Source: JAOPZW01 sp963803375 (GTDB lineage: Bacteria; Actinomycetota; Thermoleophilia; Solirubrobacterales; Solirubrobacteraceae). Taken from it: a stretch of 64,000 nt of DNA. How positions within the stretch are numbered: position 1 is the first letter of the stretch; each line of letters opens with the position of its first letter. The stretch covers positions 1-64,000 of the forward strand of contig CAWDMB010000012.1 of NCBI GenBank assembly GCA_963803375.1, in the 5' to 3' direction. This document shows positions 44,188 to 52,282 of the stretch, in pieces. Position numbers and translations under genes: made by a program. The notes beneath the pieces were generated by a model, which worked only from the letters and a program-made list of their open reading frames with translations, had not been told where the DNA came from and did no database searches.

Positions 44188-44912
44188 CGTCGTCCGCGGC
44201 CGTCGTCTGGCACGACGTCGAATGCGGCGCCTACGCCGAGGACCTGGCGCTGTGGCGCGAGCTCGCGGCGGCGCAGGGCGGCCCGGTGCTCGACGTCGGC
44301 GCCGGGACCGGGCGCGTCGCGCTCCAGCTCGCGCGCCGCGGCGTCGACGTCGTCGCGCTCGACGCCGACGGCGACCTGCTCGCGGCGCTGCGCGACCGCG
44401 CGGTGGCAGCGGGGCTCGCCGTCGAGACCGTACGCGCCGACGCGCGCGCGTTTGATCTCGAGCGCCGCTTCGCGCTCGTGGTCGCGCCGATGCAGACCGT
44501 GCAGCTCCTCGGCGGCCGGGCGGGGCGCGCGCGCTTCCTGGCCCGCGCCGCGCGCCACCTGCGCGCCGGCGGCGTCCTCGCCGTCGCGCTCGCCGACGCG
44601 CTGGAGTGCTTCGACGAGGAGCACGACCAACCCCCGCTGCCCGACATGCGCGAGATCGACGGCGTCCTCTACGCCAGCCGCCCGGTCGCGGTGCGCGACC
44701 TCGGCGACCGCGCGGCGATCGACCGCGTGCGCGAGGTCATCGCGCGCGACGGCACCCGGGTCGCGAGCGCCGACGTCATCGAGCTCGACCGCGTCGGCGA
44801 AGCCGAGCTCGCGGCCGAGGCGCGCTCCCACGGGCTCGAGCCGCTCGAGCCGCGGCGCATCCCGCCCACCGCCGACTACGTCGGCTCGACAGTGGTGCTG
44901 GCCCGTGCCTGA
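44184..44912 (+). CDS. Class I SAM methyltransferase between murT and gatD
   Basis: A 242-residue protein from GTG 44184, overlapping the murT stop. Motif I is GPVLDVGAGTGRVALQLAR, the SAM acid lies in VVALDADGD, motif II is FALVVAPMQTVQLLGG, and motif III LRAGGVLAVALADALE. It resembles small-molecule methyltransferases rather than DNA or rRNA enzymes. Its tight overlap with murT upstream (4 bases) and gatD downstream (8 bases) means it is made together with the lipid II amidation complex. Its substrate may be a peptidoglycan precursor or a lipid, but nothing in the sequence proves this. Confidence 0.88.
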   Translation: MTSSAAVVWHDVECGAYAEDLALWRELAAAQGGPVLDVGAGTGRVALQLARRGVDVVALDADGDLLAALRDRAVAAGLAVETVRADARAFDLERRFALVVAPMQTVQLLGGRAGRARFLARAARHLRAGGVLAVALADALECFDEEHDQPPLPDMREIDGVLYASRPVAVRDLGDRAAIDRVREVIARDGTRVASADVIELDRVGEAELAAEARSHGLEPLEPRRIPPTADYVGSTVVLARA

Positions 44913-45642
44913 GCGCACGTTGCGCGTCTGCGCGCTCTACCCCGACCTCATGAACATCTACGCCGACCGCGGCAACCTGCTGCTGCTCGAGCGCCGCTGC
45001 GCGTGGCGCGGGCTGGGCTTCGCGGTCACGGCCGCCGGCCTCGGCGACGACGTGGACCCCGACGCCCACGACCTCTTCTACCTCGGCGGCGGCCAGGACC
45101 GCGACCAGGCTCTCTGCGCGTACGACATGGTCGAGCGCAAGCGCGACGCGCTGCACGCGGCGGCGGCCGACGGGCGCGTCGTGCTCGCCGTCTGCGGCGG
45201 ACTGCAGCTGCTCGGCCACCACTACGAGCTGGGCGCCGAGCGGATCCCCGGCGTCGGGCTCGTCGACCTCCACACGGTGCGAGCGGACGCGCCACGGCTC
45301 ATCGGCAACGTCGCCATCGAGGTCGAGCTCCCCGGCCTCGACGGCCCGCGCGTGCTCGCGGGCTTCGAGAACCACGGCGGGCGCACCCACCTCGGGCGTG
45401 GCGAGGCGCCACTCGGGCGCGTGCTGCGCGGGCACGGCAACACCGGGCGCTCGGGCGCCGAGGGCGTGCGCCGCGGCACGGTCATCGGGACGTACCTGCA
45501 CGGACCGCTGCTGCCGAAGAACGCCTGGTTCGCGGACTGGCTGATCGCAACCGCGCTGCGCCTCGAGGCCCCGCTCGCCCCGCTCGAGGACGGCTTCGAG
45601 CGCGCCGCGCACGAGGCCGCCCGCCGCGCGGCGCGCGTCTAG
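44905..45642 (+). CDS. gatD: Lipid II isoglutaminyl synthase, GatD glutaminase subunit
   Basis: A 245-residue class I glutamine amidotransferase from GTG 44905. The family start LRVCALYPDLMNIYADRGNL is diagnostic for GatD/CobQ-like proteins. The nucleophile is the Cys of VLAVCGGLQLLG, and the His lies in IGTYLHGPLLPKN. It releases ammonia from glutamine for MurT. Its stop TAG is inside the CTAG that also ends the convergent VOC gene. Confidence 0.95.
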   Translation: MPERTLRVCALYPDLMNIYADRGNLLLLERRCAWRGLGFAVTAAGLGDDVDPDAHDLFYLGGGQDRDQALCAYDMVERKRDALHAAAADGRVVLAVCGGLQLLGHHYELGAERIPGVGLVDLHTVRADAPRLIGNVAIEVELPGLDGPRVLAGFENHGGRTHLGRGEAPLGRVLRGHGNTGRSGAEGVRRGTVIGTYLHGPLLPKNAWFADWLIATALRLEAPLAPLEDGFERAAHEAARRAARV

Positions 45643-46028
45643 CCGCCGCGCAGTTCCTGCACACCCCAGCCATTCCCGTCCGGATCGTCGAAGAAGACGA
45701 ACCTCGAGCCATCCATATCCGCCGGCCCCACGAGCTGGATCTCGCTCACGTCCACGCCGCGGCCCGCGAGCTCCGCTCGCGCGGCGTCGAGGTCGTTGAC
45801 GACGAGCTGCAGGCCCCGCAGGCTGCCCGGCTCCATCGCCGGCAGCGGGGGCATCGTCCCGATGACGATCGAGCACGCCGACCCCGGCGGCGTCAGCTGG
45901 AGGATCCGCGCCTCGTCGCCGAGGCGCGTGTCGTGGTCCAGGGCGAAGCCCGCCCGCTCGGTGTAGAAGCGCGTCGCGCGATCGACGTCGGAGACGGGCA
46001 CGACGACCACCTCGAGCCGGAAGTCCAT
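45639..46028 (-). CDS. VOC-superfamily protein, paralogue of 23988-24359
   Basis: A 129-residue VOC module: VVPVSDVDRATRFYTERAGF, LTPPGSACSIVIG, FFDDPDGNGWGVQEL. It is plainly paralogous to the protein at 23988, with a short insertion (about residues 60-70, PPLPAMEPGS). It is the last gene of a three-gene operon after arsR-type and SRPBCC genes, so it may take part in the same small-molecule response. Its stop shares CTAG with gatD on the other strand. Confidence 0.87.
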   Translation of the reverse strand: MDFRLEVVVVPVSDVDRATRFYTERAGFALDHDTRLGDEARILQLTPPGSACSIVIGTMPPLPAMEPGSLRGLQLVVNDLDAARAELAGRGVDVSEIQLVGPADMDGSRFVFFDDPDGNGWGVQELRGG

Positions 46029-46039
46029 GGCCGGCCGCG

Positions 46040-46489
46040 TCACGCGAGGTACTCGGCGAGACGGTCGAACGAAGCGGCCACGCCGGCCTCGGCCTGGCCG
46101 CGCATCGCTTCGGTCGTCTGGATCGTCGCGCGGAAGGCCATCTCGGTCCGGCCGTCGCCGAGGTCGGTCAGCGTGACGACGCTCACCGCGCCGTCGTGCC
46201 AGGCGTGCTCGGCGACCTCCTCGACCACGAGCCGCTCGGGCTCGACGACCTCCCGGTAGACCCCCTCCGTGGGCATCTCCCGGCCGTCCTCGTCGGAGAT
46301 CGAGATGACGTGGAAGCGCCCGCCCGGCCGGACGTCCATCGTGACCGTCGACCGGGGCGTGCTCCAGCCGCGCGCGCCCCACCACGCCGCGAGCTGATCG
46401 GGCTCCGTCCACGCCTTCCACACGAGCTCGCGGGGGGCGTTGAAGACGCGGCTGATCGCGATCTCCTCCGCCTTGGTTGCCTCGGTCAT
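46040..46489 (-). CDS. SRPBCC/AHSA1-domain protein
   Basis: A 149-residue START-like protein: ISRVFNAPRELVWKAWTEPD, LAAWWGARGWSTP and MDVRPGGRFHV are the AHSA1 (activator of Hsp90 ATPase homologue 1-like) landmarks, ending in FDRLAEYLA. The fold is a hydrophobic ligand-binding cavity. It is translationally coupled to the ArsR-type regulator gene upstream (ATGA), a very common pairing in actinobacteria. The ligand is unknown. Confidence 0.9.
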   Translation of the reverse strand: MTEATKAEEIAISRVFNAPRELVWKAWTEPDQLAAWWGARGWSTPRSTVTMDVRPGGRFHVISISDEDGREMPTEGVYREVVEPERLVVEEVAEHAWHDGAVSVVTLTDLGDGRTEMAFRATIQTTEAMRGQAEAGVAASFDRLAEYLA

Positions 46490-46821
46490 GGTCGTGTCCC
46501 TTTCTGGATCTCACGTAGGTGCTCGTCGAGGCGGTCGAAGCTGTCCTCCCAAAACGCCCGGTAGTCCGCCAGCCAGTCGGCGGCCCGCCCGAGCGCGTCG
46601 CCCTGCAGACGCGAGGGCCGCAGCTGGGCGCTGCGCCCGCGCGCGATGAGCCCGGCCCGCTCGAGCACCTTGAGGTGCTTGGAGACCGCCTGCAGGGTGA
46701 TCGGGAACGGCTCGGCCAGCTCGTTGACGGTCGCCTCGCCCTCGGCCAGCCGCGCCAGGATGGCCCGCCGGGTCGGATCGGCGAGCGCCGCGAACGTGCT
46801 GCTGAGCGCGTCGACCGTCAC
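46486..46821 (-). CDS. ArsR-family transcriptional regulator
   Basis: A 111-residue protein from GTG 46821. The winged helix is ALADPTRRAILARLAEGEAT, then ITLQAVSKHLKVLERAGLIA. The C-terminal YRAFWEDSFDRLDEHL is typical of the ArsR subgroup paired with SRPBCC proteins. No metal-sensing CxC box is present, so it probably responds to a non-metal signal. It heads the operon with the SRPBCC and VOC genes and is likely autoregulatory. Confidence 0.93.
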   Translation of the reverse strand: MTVDALSSTFAALADPTRRAILARLAEGEATVNELAEPFPITLQAVSKHLKVLERAGLIARGRSAQLRPSRLQGDALGRAADWLADYRAFWEDSFDRLDEHLREIQKGTRP

Positions 46822-46827
46822 GACGTC

Positions 46828-46833
46828 ACGCTA
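46828..46833 (-). promoter_or_regulatory. -10 hexamer TAGCGT
   Basis: On the minus strand, 6 bases before GTG 46821 of the ArsR-type gene. An AT-richer stretch with TATCAACCGAT lies just upstream (about 46842-46852) and could be the operator. Confidence 0.5.
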
Positions 46834-46982
46834 CTCATCTGATCGGTTGATAAACACCTTGGTTGAGCATATCGAGTGGTCGCTTGACCGTCCAGGCGAC
46901 CGTCGAGCGACACTCGACCCGAACGGAATCGCAGGGGCATAGTCCGCGGAGCGCTGGCGCGATCGCGGGGCGAACCGCCCGG

Positions 46983-46988
46983 TAGGCT
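46983..46988 (+). promoter_or_regulatory. Candidate -10 TAGGCT for the opuC operon
   Basis: Located 38 bases before the first start codon of the opuC operon, giving a short leader. Confidence 0.4.
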
Positions 46989-47026
46989 TTCCTGCTTCCG
47001 GTTCGCCCGGCCTTCCTCGCCTCCTC

Positions 47027-48205
47027 GTGACCACCACCACCACCGCCCGCGCCGAGGGGCCGTCGTCGCACCCGCAGGCGGCCACGCTCGAGTTCCGCGA
47101 CGTCCGGAAGGTCTACGGCGAGGCCGCGGAGCCCGCCATCTCCGACCTCAGCTTCGAGGTCGCCGCCGGCGAGATCTGCGTCCTCGTCGGCCCGTCGGGG
47201 TGCGGCAAGACGACGGCCATGCGGATGGTCAACCGGATGATCGAGATGACGAGCGGCGACATCCTCCTCGACGGCGAGTCGGTGCGCGACAAGCGGCCCG
47301 CCGACCTGCGCCGCGAGATCGGCTACGCGATCCAGCAGATCGGCCTCTTCCCGCACGAGACGATCGGCGACAACATCGCCACCGTCCCCAAGCTCCTGGG
47401 CTGGCGCAAGGAGCGCGTGCGCGAACGCGTCGACACCCTCATCGAGCTCATCGGGCTCGACGCCGGCGAGGTCCGCGACCGCTACCCGGCGCAGCTCTCG
47501 GGCGGCCAGCGCCAGCGCGTCGGCGTCGCTCGCGCGCTGGCCGCGGACCCGCCGCTCCTGCTCATGGACGAGCCGTTCGGCGCGATCGACCCGATCAACC
47601 GCGAGCGCCTGCAGAACGAGTTCCTGCGCCTGCAGGACGAGCTGCGCAAGACCGTCGTCTTCGTCACCCACGACATCGACGAGGCGATCAAGATGGGCGA
47701 CCGCATCGCGATCCTCAAGACGGGCGGCGTCCTGGCCCAGTACGCGGCGCCCGCCGAGCTGCTCATGCACCCCGCCGACGCGTTCGTGGAGGACTTCGTC
47801 GGCGCCGACCGCGCGCTCAAGCGCCTCGCCCTGCGCCGCGTGCGCGACGTCGACCTGTGGACGGCCCCGCGCGTGCGCGTGGGCGACACCGTCGACACGG
47901 CGCGCGCGGCCATGGCCGGCTCCGACGTGCCGTACCCGCTCGTCGTCGACGACGGCGGGCGCCCGGTCGCCTGGCTCGACGAGGACGACCTGCGCGGCGA
48001 GCGCATCGAGCCCGGGACGGGCTCGCCCGTGCTGACCGTCGACCGCGACGACGTCCTGCGCGACGCGCTCAGCGACCTGCTGCAGAGCGAGGTCCAGTAC
48101 GGCGCGGTCGTGGGGGCGGGGGGCCGCGTCGAGGGCATCCTGTCGATCGAGCTCGTCCACGACTTCCTCGTGCCCGAGGCCGAGGGCGAGGTCGAGCCGG
48201 TATGA
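47027..48205 (+). CDS. opuCA: Compatible-solute ABC transporter ATPase (OpuCA/ProV type)
   Basis: A 392-residue protein from GTG 47027. Walker A is GPSGCGKTTA, signature LSGGQRQRVG, Walker B LLLMDEPFGAIDP, H-loop VTHDIDEA. The MRMVNRMIEMTSGDI segment is typical of glycine betaine/carnitine/choline systems. Two C-terminal CBS-like repeats (about residues 260-375) probably gate transport by ionic strength. It is the first gene of a complete four-gene importer. Confidence 0.93.
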   Translation: MTTTTTARAEGPSSHPQAATLEFRDVRKVYGEAAEPAISDLSFEVAAGEICVLVGPSGCGKTTAMRMVNRMIEMTSGDILLDGESVRDKRPADLRREIGYAIQQIGLFPHETIGDNIATVPKLLGWRKERVRERVDTLIELIGLDAGEVRDRYPAQLSGGQRQRVGVARALAADPPLLLMDEPFGAIDPINRERLQNEFLRLQDELRKTVVFVTHDIDEAIKMGDRIAILKTGGVLAQYAAPAELLMHPADAFVEDFVGADRALKRLALRRVRDVDLWTAPRVRVGDTVDTARAAMAGSDVPYPLVVDDGGRPVAWLDEDDLRGERIEPGTGSPVLTVDRDDVLRDALSDLLQSEVQYGAVVGAGGRVEGILSIELVHDFLVPEAEGEVEPV

Positions 48206-48927
48206 CCGCGGCGGGGCTGGCGGTCGCCCAGTCCGGCAACGACTTCTTCCGCGACCGCTCGTCGGGCGGCGACCGGTGCGTCGAGGACAACGGCCTCTGC
48301 CCCGGCTGGATCGCCCACCACCTCGACCGCTACACGACCCCGTTCGTCCAGCACCTCGTGCTCGTGCTGGTCTCGGTGGCGATCGGCTTCGCGATCGCCT
48401 TCGGCCTGGCGCTGCTCGCCCACCGCCGGCGCTGGCTCGTCGGGCCGATCACCCAGATCACCGGGATCCTCTACACGATCCCGAGCCTCGCGGCCTTCTT
48501 CATCCTGCTGCCGATCACCGGGCGCGGGCGGACGACCGCGATCGTCGCGCTGACCGCCTACACGCTGCTCGTCCTCTTCCGCAACATCGTCGACGGTCTC
48601 GACGGCGTGCCCGAGGAGGCGCGCGACGCCGGCCGCGGGATGGGGCTGACCGACCGCCAGCTGCTCTGGCGGGTGGAGCTGCCGCTCGCGCTGCCGGCGA
48701 TCATGACCGGCCTGCGGATCGCGGCGACGACGACCGTCGGGCTCGCGGCGCTCGCGTTCTACGCCGGCGGCGGCGGCCTGGGCGAGCCGATGGAGGCCGA
48801 CAAGGCCTTCGACTCGAACATCGTCGCGGCGGGCGGCCTCTGCGTCGTGATGGCCGTCGCCCTCGACGGCCTGCTGCTGCTGAGCCAGCGGCTGCTGACG
48901 CCGTGGACCCGGGCGCGGGCGGCCTAG
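48202..48927 (+). CDS. opuCB: Compatible-solute ABC transporter permease (OpuCB type)
   Basis: A 241-residue permease starting in the stop of the ATPase gene (ATGA). It has six hydrophobic segments. The EAA loop contact for the ATPase reads EEARDAGRGMGLTDRQLLWR. TGILYTIPSLAAFFILLPI is characteristic of OpuC/ProW permeases. It pairs with the second permease encoded next. The N-terminal 35 residues are an unusual hydrophilic stretch with two Cys. Confidence 0.92.
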   Translation: MTAAGLAVAQSGNDFFRDRSSGGDRCVEDNGLCPGWIAHHLDRYTTPFVQHLVLVLVSVAIGFAIAFGLALLAHRRRWLVGPITQITGILYTIPSLAAFFILLPITGRGRTTAIVALTAYTLLVLFRNIVDGLDGVPEEARDAGRGMGLTDRQLLWRVELPLALPAIMTGLRIAATTTVGLAALAFYAGGGGLGEPMEADKAFDSNIVAAGGLCVVMAVALDGLLLLSQRLLTPWTRARAA

Positions 48928-48928
48928 G

Positions 48929-49693
48929 GTGCCGACGACGCTCGCCTTCCTCGGCCAGCTCGGGGACGCCGTCCACTTCATCTTCGTCGAGGAGACGGGC
49001 CCCGGCGGCGCGGAGGTCGGCGGCGCGCAGCTGCTGCCGCTCCTGCGCGAGCACGTGCTCATCACGGTCGTGGCCGTGGCCGCGGCCACCGCGATCGCGC
49101 TGCCGATCGGCACGTGGCTCGGGCACGCCGGGCGCGGCTCGTTCCTCGTGGTCTCGGTCACCAACGCCGGCCGCGCCGTGCCCTCGATCGGCGTCGTCTT
49201 CCTCTTCTTCGCGGCGCTCGGCGCGGGCTTCTTCAACATCACGCTCGCGCTCGTCCTGCTGGCGATCCCGCCGATCCTGCTCAACGCCTACACCGGCGTG
49301 CGGGCCGTCGATCCCGACACCGTCGACGCGGCGCGCGGCATGGGCCTGACGGCCGGCCAGGTCCTCGGCAAGATCGAGCTGCCACTCGCCCTCCCGCTCA
49401 TCTTCGGGGGCATCAAGACATCGACCGTCAACGTCCTCGCCACCGCCACGCTCGGCCCCGAGGCCGGCGTCGTGACGCTCGGCGACCCCATCATCAACCC
49501 CTCGAGCTACGGGGACGCGGGCCGGCTCGGAGCGGCCATCGTGGTCGCCGTGCTCGCCGTCGCCGCCGAGCTCGGCCTGTCGGCCGTCCAGCGCGCGCTG
49601 ACGCCAGAGGGCATCAAGCTCGCCGGCGAGGCGCCGACCCGGCGCCGGCCCCGGCCCGCCGTTCCCAAGAGGAGGATCGCACCCACATCATGA
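48929..49693 (+). CDS. opuCD: Compatible-solute ABC transporter permease (OpuCD type)
   Basis: A 254-residue permease from GTG 48929, one base after the previous stop. Its EAA loop is DAARGMGLTAGQVLGKIELP. Membrane segments include ITVVAVAAATAIALPIGTWL and ITLALVLLAIPPILLNAY. The GPEAGVVTLGDPI loop is conserved in this subgroup. It forms the heterodimeric channel with the first permease. The stop overlaps the binding-protein gene. Confidence 0.92.
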   Translation: MPTTLAFLGQLGDAVHFIFVEETGPGGAEVGGAQLLPLLREHVLITVVAVAAATAIALPIGTWLGHAGRGSFLVVSVTNAGRAVPSIGVVFLFFAALGAGFFNITLALVLLAIPPILLNAYTGVRAVDPDTVDAARGMGLTAGQVLGKIELPLALPLIFGGIKTSTVNVLATATLGPEAGVVTLGDPIINPSSYGDAGRLGAAIVVAVLAVAAELGLSAVQRALTPEGIKLAGEAPTRRRPRPAVPKRRIAPTS

Positions 49694-50682
49694 GCATCCG
49701 ACGCATCATCCCGGCCCTGGCGGCCATCGTCGCGCTGGTCGTGGCACTGGCCGCGTGCGGCAGCGACGACGACGGCTCGTCGTCGACGCCGGCTTCGTCG
49801 CCCTCGAGCTCGAGCTCGCAGGAGAGCGCCGCCATCACGAAGGACGCCGCGAACGCCAACGTCACGCTGACCGTGGGCTCGAAGAACTTCACCGAGCAGA
49901 AGATCCTCGGCGAGATCTACGCGCAGGCCTTCGAGGCCGCCGGCTACGACGTCAAGACGGCCTTCAACCTCGGCGACGAGCAGACGGCGCTCAAGGCGCT
50001 CAAGGGTGGCCAGATCTCCGGCTACCCCGAGTACACCGGCACCGCGCTGCTCTCGTTCCTCGACGTGCCCGCCGACAAGCTGCCCGACGACGAGGGCGAG
50101 GCGTACGACCAGGTCAAGGCCGGCATGGCCAAGCAGGGCATCGAGGCCTTCGCCCCGACGCCGTTCACCTCCTCCAACGAGGTCGGGCTGCTGAGGAAGA
50201 GGGCCGACGAGCTCGGCGTCACGAAGATCTCCGACCTCAAGGGCAAGGCCGGCGACCTCACGCTCTACGGCTCGCCCGAGTGCCGCACGCGCCGCGACTG
50301 CCTGCTCGGCCTGCAGCAGGTCTACGGCCTGGGCTTCAAGAAGTTCGTGCCGGTCAACATCGCCCAGCGTCACGAGGTGCTGACGAGCGGCCAGGCCGAC
50401 GTCTCGATCGTCTTCACGACCGACCCGCAGATCAAGCGCGACGACGAGGTCCTGCTCGAGGACGACAAGGGCATGTTCCCGCCCTACAACTCGACGTTCC
50501 TGATGAAGACCTCGGTCGCCCAGAAGGCCGGCCCGGACCTGCCCAAGGTCATCGACGCGGTCAACAAGAACCTCACGGCCGACGTCATGCAGGAGCTCAA
50601 CGCGCGCGTCGACCTCGACAAGGACACGCCCGAGCAGGCGGCGCAGGCCTACCTCAAGCAGTTCAGGCTGATCGCGAGCTAG
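49690..50682 (+). CDS. opuCC: Compatible-solute binding lipoprotein (OpuCC type)
   Basis: A 330-residue lipoprotein. The signal peptide ends in a lipobox (VVALAACGS, Cys24) and is followed by a Ser-rich tether. The mature domain matches OpuAC: LTVGSKNFTEQKILGEIYAQ, ISGYPEYTGTALL, and QADVSIVFTTDPQI. It captures glycine betaine, choline, carnitine or a similar quaternary amine outside the membrane and delivers it to the permeases. Last gene of the operon. Confidence 0.93.
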   Translation: MSIRRIIPALAAIVALVVALAACGSDDDGSSSTPASSPSSSSSQESAAITKDAANANVTLTVGSKNFTEQKILGEIYAQAFEAAGYDVKTAFNLGDEQTALKALKGGQISGYPEYTGTALLSFLDVPADKLPDDEGEAYDQVKAGMAKQGIEAFAPTPFTSSNEVGLLRKRADELGVTKISDLKGKAGDLTLYGSPECRTRRDCLLGLQQVYGLGFKKFVPVNIAQRHEVLTSGQADVSIVFTTDPQIKRDDEVLLEDDKGMFPPYNSTFLMKTSVAQKAGPDLPKVIDAVNKNLTADVMQELNARVDLDKDTPEQAAQAYLKQFRLIAS

Positions 50683-50797
50683 CTGCCGGGCGGGGTCGCC
50701 GCGAAATCCATCACCAAGTCGCTCCCGCGGCGCACGAGCCCGGTCAAGCAGGTGTTGAGCAGCACGTGCGCCGAGGGAGCTCGCCCCACGGGCCGCC

Positions 50798-51358
50798 TCA
50801 CAGACGCCGGTAGCGAACGTAGACGACGCGGGAGCCAAATGTCTGTGTCTCGACCAGCTCCAGGTTGATCCTCTCGTCCAGGGCTGGGAAGTAGGGCGTC
50901 CCGCCGCCCAGCACGACCGGACTGACGAAGAGCCGGTACTCGTCGATGAGGTTCAGCCTCACGAGGGTGGAGGCCAGGTCGGCGCCGCCGACGGCCAGGT
51001 CCTTTCCCGGTTGCTGCTTCAGCGTGGCGACCTCGTCGGCGACGCCGTGGCTGACCAGCCTGGCATTGCCCTCGACGTTCTCGAGGGTCTTCGAGAACAC
51101 GAGCTTCGGCATGTCCTTCCAGATGCGGGCGAACTCGAGCTCGTGCTCCGGGACCGACGGTCGCTCGTCGGCGGTCTCCCAATACGCCATCACCTCGTAG
51201 AGCCGCCGACCGCAGAGGAGCGCGCCCAACTCCCGCGTCTGCTGGTTGTGGAACCGATGCAGCTCCTCGTCCGGCGCCGACCAGTCGAGCTCGCCGTCGC
51301 GCCCGGCGATGAAGCCGTCCAGCGACACTCCCATCGAATAGATCAGCTTTCGCATCAT
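50798..51358 (-). CDS. Dihydrofolate reductase-like protein (RibD C-terminal family)
   Basis: A 186-residue protein with GGGGAGG upstream of ATG 51358/51355. KLIYSMGVSLDGFIAGRDGE, GALLCGRRLYEVMAYWE, DLAVGGADLASTLVRLNLID and VSPVVLGGGTPYF are the landmarks of the YyaP/YwjB-type dihydrofolate reductase fold. It binds NADPH in this family; the substrate is usually unknown and it is not the housekeeping folate enzyme. Monocistronic. Confidence 0.9.
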   Translation of the reverse strand: MMRKLIYSMGVSLDGFIAGRDGELDWSAPDEELHRFHNQQTRELGALLCGRRLYEVMAYWETADERPSVPEHELEFARIWKDMPKLVFSKTLENVEGNARLVSHGVADEVATLKQQPGKDLAVGGADLASTLVRLNLIDEYRLFVSPVVLGGGTPYFPALDERINLELVETQTFGSRVVYVRYRRL

Positions 51359-51469
51359 GATCCTCCCCGGTTGGCGCCGATTCTTCTGTGACTACGACCG
51401 CGCGCCCAGATGCTCATCGTGACCGCCACCTTCGGCGCGCTCCCTGGCTCGCCCTCCCACGTCGACGCT

Positions 51470-52213
51470 CTAGGTGTGCCCCTGCACGCGCACGTCACCC
51501 GCGTCGGTCGTGGCGGAGATCGACCGCAGCGCGCGGTCGTTGCGCACGAGCCCCGCGACCTCGACGTCGCCGGCGTTCGTCGTCGCGTCGACGCGGTACT
51601 CGCCCCCCGCCGGCAGGTCGAGGTCGACGTCGCCCGCGTTCGAGGTCGCGCTCACGCTGACGGGCTGGGTCGAGAACTCCAGCGCGACGTCGCCGGCGTC
51701 GGTGTCGGCGCGGACGCTGACCGGGTTGAGGTCGGCGCCGCGGACGTCGCCGTCGTTCGTGCCGAGCTCGAGGTGGCCGGCCAGGCGCTCGGCGCGGATG
51801 TCGCCAGCGTCGCTCGCGACCTTGACGTCGGCGTCGAACGGGATCGTCAGCGCGAGGTCCGCCTTGCAGCGATTGACCGGCCCGCCGGTCGGGCACGCGC
51901 TCGCGATCCGCAGCACGGAGCCGACCACGCGCATGGAGACCGTGGGCCGGCGCCAGAGCCACTGCAGGTCCTGCTGGACGACGACGCGATTGCCCTCCCC
52001 GCCCTGGAGGCGCACGTCGCCCGAGCCCGCGTCCACGACGACGCGCTCGACGTGCCGCGGCAGCATCGTCGTCGTCTGCCGCGTGTGCTTGAGCAGCTCG
52101 GAGGCCGCGACGGCCACGAGGCAGACGACGAGCAGCACGAGCGCCACGAGCCCGATCAGGCGCGGCGTAGAGATCGTCGGCGGGGCGGTCGTGGGCGGCA
52201 CTGCGGTCACCAC
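51470..52213 (-). CDS. DUF4097-type membrane-anchored beta-helix protein
   Basis: A 247-residue protein. One membrane helix (about residues 20-40, LIGLVALVLLVVCLVAVAAS) anchors an extracytoplasmic parallel-beta domain of DUF4097 type. The domain repeats the turn motif [DN]-[AD]-G-D-[VI] at about 20-residue intervals: SDAGDIRA, TNDGDVRG, TDAGDVAL, SNAGDVDL, TNAGDVEV, TDAGDVRV. Each is one coil of a left- or right-handed beta helix. The number of regular repeats is striking. The function is unknown; adhesion or an envelope-stress role has been suggested for relatives. Confidence 0.8.
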   Translation of the reverse strand: MVTAVPPTTAPPTISTPRLIGLVALVLLVVCLVAVAASELLKHTRQTTTMLPRHVERVVVDAGSGDVRLQGGEGNRVVVQQDLQWLWRRPTVSMRVVGSVLRIASACPTGGPVNRCKADLALTIPFDADVKVASDAGDIRAERLAGHLELGTNDGDVRGADLNPVSVRADTDAGDVALEFSTQPVSVSATSNAGDVDLDLPAGGEYRVDATTNAGDVEVAGLVRNDRALRSISATTDAGDVRVQGHT

Positions 52214-52266
52214 GGTAGTTCCCGCTCGACCCGTTCACGGTGCGGCTGTCCGTACGCACGCGCTGG

Positions 52267-52272
52267 TACGGT
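52267..52272 (+). promoter_or_regulatory. -10 hexamer TACGGT
   Basis: Ends 10 bases before ATG 52283 of the MazG-like gene, with no Shine-Dalgarno between. Confidence 0.5.
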
Positions 52273-52282
52273 CGGCGGCTCC

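Noticed and set aside
46905..46930. TAGTCC-like element as promoter of the opuC operon
   Set aside because: TAGGCT at 46983 fits better and is closer to the start; the upstream match has no final T.
50688..50790. Minus-strand segment HVLLNTCLTGLVRRGSDLV downstream of the DHFR-like gene
   Set aside because: It looks a little like the C-terminal helix of a TetR-type protein, but it is too short and has no start; I could not separate it from chance.
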